The translations under genes were made by a program, and so were the position numbers. A stretch of 64,000 nucleotides of DNA. Source: Nansenia antarctica. Taxonomy: Eukaryota; Chordata; Actinopteri; Argentiniformes; Microstomatidae. Below the pieces are notes generated by a model, which did no database searches, was not told where the DNA came from, and worked only from the letters and a program-made list of their open reading frames with translations. The stretch covers positions 15,667,758 through 15,731,757 of the forward strand of contig OZ022339.1 in assembly GCA_963989245.1 (NCBI GenBank), read 5' to 3'. Below, piece by piece: positions 1-7,886 of the stretch; the first letter of the stretch is position 1; each line of letters opens with the position of its first letter.

Positions 1-74
1 CCATCTAAGCCTTATTTTGAGCCAGGAAAACCCCAGATTAGGTTAAAGTAGAGATTCTCAGATGTACATATGTA

Positions 75-275
75 CATCTTTATTATGACCTTTATTTTGA
101 AACACGGAAATACATTTCAACGTTGTTGAGAATCACAACACAAACTCGCTAGTCAAGCCAAAATACTGCAATGCAATGGATTTGGTGAGTAATCCTCATT
201 GCTACCTAGTAAATTAAATCAGATGCCTATATGTGGACCAAAACACTAGAACGTGTCACATATTGGTTTCACCTT
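75..275. mobile_element. Foldback/MITE family A, partial copy 1
   Basis: This segment matches the family A copies at 801-1108 and 37231-37584. Shared blocks include 'aacgttgttgagaatcacaa', 'gctagtcaagccaaaat', 'gcaatgcaatggat', 'gtgagtaatcc' and a right end 'agaacgtgtcacatat'. The left end is not recognisable, so this copy is truncated or diverged. No coding capacity is visible. The family assignment comes from the repeats inside this window, not from a database. Confidence 0.65.
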
Positions 276-344
276 TCAGAAATGTTTTATTTTATTCATA
301 GTACCCTATTTAGTACCCGGTTTCAGGGTACCCAAAATGTATGG

Positions 345-626
345 GACACTTGGGCTGGGTTGCACCAACATGGTTTAACTTTTAAACTGGATTAAATCAA
401 GGTTTATCTACTAATCCTGTTGCACCAAACTTTAAACCTATCTTAAACCTAGTTTAAATAATTAATAATCCTGGTTTAAAGCTAATCCTCTGGTAATCCA
501 GGTTAGATTAAATTCAAGTCTGTTGCACCAGTCATTTTAAATCTAGTTTAAACCTAGATTAGCAATTATATTTAAACCACCCCTGGAGGAGGTTTATGTT
601 AGGTTTATTTTTTATTTAATGACAAC
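345..626. mobile_element. Non-coding left part of a Harbinger-like element
   Basis: AT-rich sequence in which 'gttgcacca' occurs three times (near 360, 420 and 520), each followed by degenerate 'ggtttaa' or 'taatcc' strings. It lies directly before a transposase-like start codon at 627. Subterminal repeats of this kind are common at ends of DNA transposons, so I read it as the 5' non-coding end of the Harbinger remnant. The exact terminus (perhaps near 345) and the target duplication are not resolved. Confidence 0.45.
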
Positions 627-800
627 ATGGCTGCATATCTTCACTGGATGGGAATAGAGGAAAGAGTTTCTCGCAGGAATATTCAAGACAGATTAAACCC
701 AATTGAATTTTATACAATTATTAATAACATTTTATTTAATAATTGTACTTAACAATGGTGAGTTTTCCCTACGGTATAGATTTACAAAAGTCTGTCATAA

Positions 801-1108
801 TATACTGTGACAGTATGTATATACATGCTTTGGTCCTCATGTCGGCAATCAATCAAAATGTTCTGACTTTTCTTTTGAAACACGGAACTACGTTTCAACG
901 TTGTTGAGAATTACAACACAAACTTGCTAGTCAACCCAAAATTCTGCAATGCAATGGATTGGGTGAGTAATCCCCACTGCTACCTAGTTAACACACTACT
1001 TTACATTGTTAGCAGGCTCACAAAACAAGCTGTATTCACATTTTTCGATCATTACATCGGATCCCGATATGAGGACCAAAGCATTAGAACGTGTCACATA
1101 TACTGTCA
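801..1108. mobile_element. Foldback/MITE family A, copy 2, inserted in the Harbinger remnant
   Basis: The body from 'gctagtcaacccaaaa' through 'acattgttagcaggctcac' closely matches the reverse complement of the copy at 37231-37584. The ends carry inverted sequence: 'tgctttggtcctcat' on the left, 'atgaggaccaaagca' on the right, with outer 'tgtgac' and 'gtcaca'. A 5-bp direct repeat 'tatac' (801-805 and 1099-1103) may be the target duplication. It interrupts the Harbinger transposase remnant, so it is the younger insertion. Confidence 0.7.
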
Positions 1109-1193
1109 TATGTCAATATGATATATATGTTACGTTATAATATATCAATATCAATCAATATGATATGATACTGTCATATACCTCAATGGGAAG
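1109..1193. repeat. AT-rich 'atatgatat/atcaatat' stretch
   Basis: Short AT-rich degenerate repeat built from 'tcaatatgatat'-like words, between the right end of the family A element and the third Harbinger coding fragment. It probably expanded after insertion. Confidence 0.5.
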
Positions 1194-1361
1194 GTTGGAC
1201 CAGCTATCAAGCATGGAAGTGAGAGGAACTCTGCTGTGCCACCATTTCTCCAGCTCCTAGTAGCTTTGTTTTATGCTACAGGGTGTTTTCTAATGTTAGA
1301 CGGGGATCTTTTTGGAGTTCACAAGTCCAGAGTCTGTAGAATTGTCAGCAGAGTGTCATAG

Positions 1362-1499
1362 GTATATAATACCATGCCATCTACCGCATCGCGCATCTAC
1401 ATTTAGTGCAAGCTACCACCCGTCAATCAGAAACTCCGAAACGTGGGCTGGGCTAAGCCCCCGATGTTTCATGATCCAAACAACGGCTCTGTGTCGAAG
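1362..1499. other. Unassigned non-coding sequence
   Basis: No recognisable coding, repeat or RNA feature. It lies between the Harbinger remnant and a LINE fragment and may be the unrecognised remainder of either. Confidence 0.4.
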
Positions 1500-1885
1500 T
1501 GTATAATAATAAAAAACAACTAACAGGAGGTTGGGAAGGCTTCAGGAGTGACAGCTAAGGGCAGCCCGAAGAGATGGGTCTTCAATCTACGACGGAAGAC
1601 AGGGAGTGACTGCAGTCCTGACAGCGGTGGGGAGCTCGTTCCCCCGGCGCACTGGCAGGATGGTGAGGAGACGTGACCGGGCAGCACGACCGCTGCAACC
1701 CCGCAGAGGCGGTGGTGCCAGTCGGCCAGCAGGGGTGGAGGAGCGGAGTGAACGGGCAGGTGTATGGAGGCTGATCATTGCCTGCATATAGGAAGGGACA
1801 GTTCCATTTGCTGCCGGGTAGGCAAGCACAAGGGACTTAACCTAATGCAAGCTGCTATCGGGAGCCAGTGAAGGGGAGAACTCTG
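1500..1885 (-). pseudogene. LINE ORF2 C-terminal fragment
   Basis: On the minus strand this encodes SPLHWLPIAA, then AYPAANGTVPSY, HTPARSLRSSTP and RRGNELPTAVRT. After a frameshift near 1590 it continues as RRRLKTHLFGLPL and ends at a TAG at 1520-1522, followed by an AT-rich tail. The order LHWLPI - LxYxxxNGxxPxY - PxRxLRSS - NxLPxxxR - LKTHLF is typical of the C-terminus of teleost LINE (L2/Rex-like) polyproteins downstream of the reverse transcriptase. The fragment is 5'-truncated; its upstream edge fuses to a Tc1 fragment. The clade is not decided. Confidence 0.7.
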
Positions 1886-1888
1886 GTG

Positions 1889-1945
1889 CATGTTAATCTT
1901 TGTCTTATCTGTCCACAAGACCTTTTGCAAGAGTAACGTTTGAGT
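1889..1945 (-). pseudogene. Tc1-like transposase fragment, inverted relative to its neighbour
   Basis: The minus strand encodes LLQKVLWTDKTKIN, matching the Tc1-family segment around the first catalytic aspartate (VLWTDETK). The rest of the transposase, immediately to the right, is on the plus strand, so this segment is inverted relative to the body. Its other edge abuts the LINE fragment ending at 1885. Confidence 0.6.
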
Positions 1946-2628
1946 AACATTTGGAGAAAAAAAGGAACTGCCCAATATCCACAGCATACCATCTGTACAG
2001 CTCATCTGTGAAATATGGTGGAGGGGGTGTTATGGCTTCAGCATGTATGGCTTCCACTGGAACTGGCTCACTTGTCTTAATTGTTTATGTAACTTGACAG
2101 CAGCAGCAGGATTAATTCAGAAGTGTATAGAAACATCTTGTCAGGCCAAGTACAAGCAAATTACAATGACCCAAAACCGCCATAGCAACTAGGGAGGTTT
2201 TCAGGCCCAGAAAGTGGAAAGTCGTTGACTGGCCAAGTCAGACTCCAGATTTAAATCATATTGAACATGCATTTCATTTGCTGAAGAGGAGACTTATGGC
2301 AACATGTCCTAAAAAACCAACAACTGAAGATGACTGCAGTGCAGACTGTGGCAGTCATACCCAGTGTCTGGTGGGGTCAATGGTTCAGATTTCAGGCAGT
2401 TATTGCATGCAAAGTATTGTCGACCAAATACTAAACATGAGTGGTTAATTTGGACATTGGACATCACTTTTGGGTACCCTAAAATAGGGAGACTATGCAT
2501 AAAACGTTTTTATTTTATTTCAGAATTTCTGAACAAGTCAGTTTTATTTAGTAAGTTTGCTTTCAAATCCAAACTTTTGGAGTGTAGAGCCAACATTCTT
2601 TCACTGTCCCATTACTTACGCAGGGCAC
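1946..2628 (+). mobile_element. Tc1/mariner-like element, family 1, degraded
   Basis: The plus strand keeps the Tc1 transposase segments KYGGGGVMAS, TGTGSLVLI and, at 2227-2274, DWPSQTPDLNHIEHAF (family signature WPxQSPDLNPIEHxW), with many stops. The 3' end contains 'ttcaaatccaaacttttgg' and 'cattacttacgcagggcact', matching terminal sequence of the family 1 copy at 43367-44300. A cut-and-paste transposase gene in origin, now non-functional. A hAT-type element begins directly after it. Confidence 0.75.
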
Positions 2629-2637
2629 TATGCACTC

Positions 2638-3735
2638 CAGTGTTTCCCCTACCATTGCCTTGGGGGGGGCGGGCCGCCCAATGGAATCTGCCCAACCCGA
2701 ATCTGGCGAGTGGCAAGCCCATAGGCTCGTTGGTAACGTTAGTCCGCCGTAGTCTCGCATAGCCAGACCTATCTCCACACTTCGCGCTGTGCCAGCGCTG
2801 GAGAATAATACAAGATTTTGCGCAAGTGTGCGCGCGAGACGCGAGAGTTTTTGCCGGCTGTGATGTCTGCAGATTGAAAGTAAGCAAGTTGAAACGTTAG
2901 CAAATATAATTGCTGAGTGTTCTGACAGAGAAAGTTGGTTAAAATTGGTCGTTATTATCGTGACTAGAAAGTGTCTGACTATAGTTCCATAGTGTAAATA
3001 GTGTCAAAGAACTAGCAAGCTAGCTAGCTCAGAGGTGATGAGATGAGCTAGTCTCCCTGCACACTTGCCAGCTAAAGAGCTAACTGGAGGCACTTTATTA
3101 TTTTACTTAAAGTAGATACTATCTTTCTTATTCTGCTAGAGTTGGGCTTCATGGTAATACCATAATGGCATATTTACAGTACATGGACAGTTGATTGAAG
3201 CATTGGAAATGTCTGTTTTTTATAGTTGGACATACGATTTTTTTTCAGGTGAGAGAGTAAAGTCAAATGATTATCTGACTGGATAATTGCCCACAGCAAT
3301 CCAATATTCAATTATAATTATGTTATAAATTGATATGGATCAATTTATGCCTCTTATTAGATTATAAATACTCTGGCTGTTTTGTTTACCTTTTGGTTGA
3401 CAGCAAAAGGGAGAGAGGAGGATAGGGAGGGAGAGAAGGAGAGAGAGCAGGATGGTGTCGGCACACCAGAGAGAGAGAGAGCAAGAACCAGGTGAGAAAG
3501 TGGACAGGTAGTCAAGACCACATAAGTAAGTAGCCTTGAGAACCGATGGTTCTGGAGCCTAATGGCCCATAGGGCAGGAGCCTATCTCCTGTTTCCGTAG
3601 CGTGAGGCGGCTTAATGTACAAGTACACCCCTGGACATGACGCTGGTTTGAGGCAGGGTTTTACCCCCTGGGGGGGGGGGTCCATGCCACGGTCCATGCC
3701 ACCCCCTCCAAGGCAGCAAACCTAGGGGAAACACT
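2638..3735. mobile_element. Non-autonomous hAT-type element (~1.1 kb)
   Basis: Both ends carry imperfect terminal inverted repeats beginning CAGTGTTTCCCCTA: plus strand at 2638, reverse complement ending at 3736. Homology continues inward to 'gccttgg'. CAGTGTTTCCC is a frequent hAT terminus in fish. Flanks 'gcactcca' (2632-2639) and 'gcactcta' (3736-3743) could be an 8-bp target duplication with one mismatch, the length expected for hAT; exact ends are uncertain by one or two bases. The interior has no transposase-like frame. It includes a GA-rich stretch (3408-3485) and a G run near 3670. Confidence 0.65.
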
Positions 3736-3789
3736 GCACTCTAATACTGGAAAGGGGCCTCCCTTTGCTCTTTCACTCTCGTCCATGAT

Positions 3790-4232
3790 GACATGATTGC
3801 ATCACGCAATTCCAAGATTTTTCAGGTGCACTTTCAGGCTGTGAATCTCCCATTCTAGTAGAATGATTCTACCACATCCCACATGTGTTAGATTCAGTTG
3901 GAGGTGGAGGCTATTGGATTCAGATCCGGGTGACTGGGAAGGCCGCTGAAGAACGCTGAACTCATTGTCACGTTCACGAAACCAGTTTGAGACGACTTGC
4001 TTTGTGACATGGTGCATTATCATGCTAGTAGCCATTAGAAGATGGGTAAATTGTAGCCATGAAGGATGCACATGGTCAGCAACAATACTCAAATAGGGTG
4101 TGGCATTCAAGCAATGATTGATTGGTATTAACTGGCCCAAAGTGTGCCAAGAAAACATTCCCCACACCATTACACCACCTGAATGAATGAAAAGGTTTAC
4201 AGGTGTTCCTAATGAAGTGTCCGGTGAGTGTG
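3790..4232 (-). mobile_element. Tc1/mariner-like element, family 2, internally deleted
   Basis: On the minus strand the left terminus 'actcaccggacacttcatta' plus 'ggaacacctgt' (4195-4232) is a familiar terminal repeat of a fish Tc1-like family. About 20 bp later the transposase resumes mid-domain as VWGMFSWHTLGQLIPI, continuing through WFRERDNEFSVLQRPSQSP. That jump means the N-terminal DNA-binding half has been deleted. The opposite terminal repeat is not seen near 3790, so the 3' end is lost. Sequence and termini differ from the family 1 copies. Confidence 0.7.
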
Positions 4233-5001
4233 TATGTTACCACCACTACATCACTAATGACATGATGCTGCAGCTTTGTTTATCACTTTTAGAATCGTCT
4301 TTTTCTTCTACTGGTAATAAAAACCGCATCAAAGATATACTTCCCCATTTTTTACTGCACATTCAACTCAACACAATCCCTGACCTGTCATCTCAGGTCT
4401 ATGTAGTATGTGCATTACGTGGTCGGAGGCGTCATCAGAACATCAAAGACCTCTCGGGTGCACCAGAGCTGGCTCTGTCTACCACGCTGTGTTTAGATAA
4501 AAGGCTTGATCAATACATGTGATGTGTTAATGCAGCGGCAAATAGAATAAAAGATTCCTCTGACAGGACATGAAGGATCACCTCGTGGCAGCTGGTTCAT
4601 GGGGTGGCAGGGGGGGGGGGGGAATGCCATTCCACTTCAACAGCAGGACTGGCAAAGTTGATCTGACAGGTAAAAAGAGAGATGATGGTTACGAGGTGCT
4701 TTTGTTTCAGAGCTCTTTTCTTGACCTGTCAGGGCGTGAAGGGCTTTTTTTGTCGTGAAAATCGTCGTCTTGGGGTCAGTTATCTGTGCTGGAAACGTGG
4801 ATTCTTTTCCGTTTAATTGATTTGCTTTGCGTCGGGGACTGTCACATTAATAATTGCTAAATCCTGCACTGCCCCAGTGTGTTGTGCGTAAATGTGTTGC
4901 TTATCAGAGCATTACTATTCCTAATGAACCATTGCCATTGGAAAATGAGCATTGGCTCACTGGATTTTGATTTGCCTTTTCATCTATTGAAGGCCTTTAT
5001 T
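4233..5001. other. Unique non-coding sequence with a G13 run
   Basis: No coding or mobile feature recognised. A 13-base G run lies at 4610-4622. The right edge (from about 5002) becomes TA-rich and merges into the LINE tail. Confidence 0.6.
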
Positions 5002-6333
5002 ATATGTATATATAATATGTATATATATTAACCTTTATTCAACCAGATAGGTCAGTTGAGAACCAATTCTCATTTACAATGACGATCTGGCCAATTGGCA
5101 AAACAGAGGCAAGTCTGTACACAAAACACAACACAGTATATACGATATAAAACACAACCCAATATATACAATATAAAACATGAGTGCAATACACGACAAG
5201 TATCAAAAACATCTATACATCACAACACAGTATGTAAAAGACAGCAGGGACCAGGGGGAGGTTATCTTAGAAGCAGGTGCAGTGATCCGAGACAACATCT
5301 AAAAGTGAGTGTTTAAAGGTGGGTAACGCGATTAGAGTGGTGAGTTTTAGTGTCAACTGCAACGCATTCCAGTCAGTGGGGGCAGCAAACTGAAAAGAAT
5401 GACGGCCAAAGGAGGTGCGGACTTTGTGGGGGACCAGAGTGATATATTTGTTGGAGCGGAGATTGCGTGTGCTGGATGAGAAGTTCAGTATTAAGCAGAG
5501 GTAGGGGGGGGATTTGCCGATGATGGATTTACAGATGAACTGATACCAGTGGGTCAGTCGCCTGGTGTGGAGTGATGGCCAGTTGACTTGGGAGTGTGTT
5601 GAAAGGGGCACCAGTGACAAAGCGGATGGCAGTGTGATGGATGACGTCCAGTTTATTGAGAAGGTTTTTGGGGGCAATCCTGTAAATGATATCTCCATAG
5701 TCCAGAATTGGCAGGATGGTCATTTTTACCAAAGTGTGTTTTGCAGAGTGGGTGAAGGAAGCTTTATTGCGGTACAGGAAACCAATTCTTGTTCTGACTT
5801 TTGTGAGTAGGTTATTGATGTGGGTTTGGAAGGAGAGTGAACTATCGAGCCAGATACCTAGATATTTGTATGTGTTGACAAATTCTAGTACTGACCCATC
5901 CAGTGAGGTGATTTTTGGGGGACAGGAGGCTTGGGGTAGGGTCCGATTGAAGATCATGCATTTAGTTTTATCGGTGTTTAGGAGAAGATGGAGGTTGGAG
6001 AAGGCATATTGGATGCTATTAAAGCTGTGTTGGAGGTCGGTCAGGGCAGTGTTCAGAGAGGGGCCAGACGTGTAAAGAATGGTGTCGTCGGCGTACAGAT
6101 GGATGTAAGAGTTGCCAGCCGCGTGAGCAATGTTATTTATAAAAATATTAAATAGTGTTGGACCCAGAATGGAGCCCTGGGGGACACCCATGGACAGGGA
6201 CATTGGGTCAGACAGCAGGCCTTCAGCTCTCACAGACTGCACACGACCAGAGAAGTAGTTGCTAAACCATGCCAGGCATTCCTCTGCGAGTCCAACATCC
6301 TTGAGTCTGTCAAGCATGAAGGCCAAACAAAGG
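5002..6333 (-). mobile_element. 5'-truncated LINE with reverse transcriptase and 3' tail
   Basis: Minus-strand non-LTR retrotransposon. It enters mid reverse-transcriptase domain at about 6333, runs through the ORF end at 5267, and ends in a ~240-bp 3' UTR containing 'cattgtaaatgagaattgg' and 'ggttgaataaaggttaat', then a TA-rich tail. That terminal motif is a common teleost LINE 3' end. 5' truncation is usual for target-primed integration. The clade is not decided. Confidence 0.85.
5267..6326 (-). pseudogene. LINE reverse transcriptase, 5'-truncated and frameshifted
   Basis: RNA-directed DNA polymerase that would copy LINE RNA at a nicked target. From the first Met at 6326 there is a 265-codon open frame with GVPQGSILGP (residues 47-56) and the catalytic YADD (78-81), then KYLGIWLDSSLSFQTHIN and LPILDYGDIIY. 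The frame shifts near 5590-5600, and the C-terminus continues in another frame (WPSLHTRRLTHWYQFICKSI ... FAAPTDWNAL) to a stop at 5267-5269. The endonuclease and the first reverse-transcriptase motifs are missing upstream, so this start is only the first Met in a fragment. Non-functional. Confidence 0.85.
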
Positions 6334-7569
6334 TAATTGTGTATAATGTGAAAACTGCAGCGTCCCTCAATAGATGTTCCACTGGTTACTCTACTACAGG
6401 GTGTTTCACGTCGGTTCCTGAAGTGTTATTAAACTGTTAACAATAGTAGAACATTTAATGAATGGTTTACTCCATGGGTTAATTGAAAATCCTGCAATAT
6501 TAGTTTCAGGTCAGCTAAACTGTGAACTACCGGTATGTATTTTACATGATCTTTAATGCATACAGGTATATTATGAATGTGTTATTCATACTGTATGACA
6601 TTATAGACGCTCAATAACAGAATCATAACTCAAATGAGCATAATAATGTAAAAAGATACGAGCTTTTCCTTTGCTTCATGTGCATGTCATGGTTGTTTGA
6701 TTATTGTGGCTGGATTTTTACTGTGCCAAAGACACATAGAAGAGACAGTCATGTGAGGCTTATTGATTTAGATGATATACGTTTGGCTTATTACAGACTG
6801 GTTAGTTCCCTTCGTTGACCTCTGATCCTCAAATATGATTTCAAAACAGTCAGGATTGTGTTCAGGTCAGGTGTTGCCCAATGTTGACCAATAGAGAGCT
6901 GTTTACATAGAGCCTCCGTCTTAGTCCACAGTTGATGTTTCCGTGCTTTAATGGATACGGAAGCTTGCAAGCTGCAACACACAGCTGTATGGAAGATGAC
7001 TGAAACAAGTGAAATGTGTGTTGGTTTTGGAAAAGATCAAGGCTTGCATTTGTGTTTCTTGCCCTTGAATGTGTCACATTAAGAGCTTGATGTCCAGAAT
7101 GAAATATTTATAAGTCTGACATTACTAATTCATTATACATTTTTAATTTAGTTAAGGGGGAATCTTAGATGCCAGTTTTCATTACCGAACTTCAAAGGAC
7201 CGTATGGACAGAGGAGCAGAGCAGAAGCAATCAAGTAGTACCAGAGCCATTGGGGGCTGATATCGATATTGATATTGATTGATTGATTGATTGATTGTTG
7301 CCAGCATGTTGTACAACACAACACTTCATTTTGACACTCTGTATTTTAGGTTTGTGCAATAACATCTAGTTGATTTTGACGATATAAAGCAATGCTGCTC
7401 TTCGTATTTCATCATAATATTTGACTACATCTTATCAGCCTATCATACCACCAACATTTTGGTATGAACTGTATACCATAACTAACTTCCTGTTTCTTTT
7501 GGAAGACATTATTAGTTATTATTATTATTAGTTATAGATCAAACCACTGTAGCACCCTGAGTATTTCCT
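6334..7569. other. Unique non-coding sequence
   Basis: Stop-rich in all frames, moderately AT-rich, with no recognised gene or transposon. A short (TTGA)n run lies at about 7272-7296 and ATT repeats near 7510-7530. Confidence 0.6.
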
Positions 7570-7710
7570 GAACACGTGAGGCTTTCAAAACGTGAGTTCC
7601 TCCTTTTCAGGTCATGTGGTTGAGGAGCAACTATGGCCCCTCCCTCTTCCCCTTCACTCAAACCCGGAAGCTGTCGAGGTCACGTGACCTGTTCTCTGAG
7701 GTCACGCAGA
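7570..7710. promoter_or_regulatory. Candidate regulatory cluster: E-boxes and AGGTCA half-sites
   Basis: CACGTG occurs at 7573-7578 and again inside a perfect 14-bp palindrome AGGTCACGTGACCT at 7677-7690. AGGTCA nuclear-receptor half-sites stand at 7609-7614, 7677-7682, inverted at 7685-7690, and 7699-7704. The palindrome is at once a GTCACGTGAC-type bHLH-ZIP (MITF/TFE/USF) site and an inverted half-site pair with a 2-bp spacer. Motif identity is from established consensus; function is inference. Confidence 0.35.
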
Positions 7711-7810
7711 TGTGAAACGGTGGCTGGGGTGGAGATGTGAAATTGAATGAGTGATGGGGCCATGTGATGGTGATAACAGTGGAGGACGTGGAGTGGTTGG
7801 GCCCGACAGT

Positions 7811-7811
<1 letters not shown>

Positions 7812-7884
<73 letters not shown>
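7812..7884. repeat. (CT)n microsatellite, 73 bp
   Basis: Uninterrupted CT dinucleotides on the plus strand. Confidence 0.97.

Positions 7885-7886
<2 letters not shown>

Larger units (their letters stand above)
627..1361 (+). pseudogene. PIF/Harbinger transposase remnant (N-terminal part)
   Basis: Three collinear plus-strand fragments resemble the N-terminal half of vertebrate Harbinger/HARBI1-type transposases. From an ATG at 627 the frame reads through RRNIQDRLNPIEFY. At 760-807, in another frame, comes LRYRFTKVCHNIL. At 1194-1358 it includes VPPFLQLLVALFYATGCFL and then the helix-turn-helix-like GDLFGVHKSRVCRIVSRV, followed by TAG at 1359. The family's LLQVLVALRFYATG...GDLxGVSKSTVSR pattern is clear. 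A short foldback element (801-1108) splits fragments two and three. The DDE nuclease half is absent. This is a dead transposon gene, not a host gene. The family call is from remembered motif patterns. Confidence 0.7.

Noticed and set aside
5529..6326. 265-codon frame considered as a host gene
   Set aside because: Its GVPQGSILGP and YADD motifs, the downstream LINE 3' UTR and the frameshifted C-terminus identify a LINE fragment.
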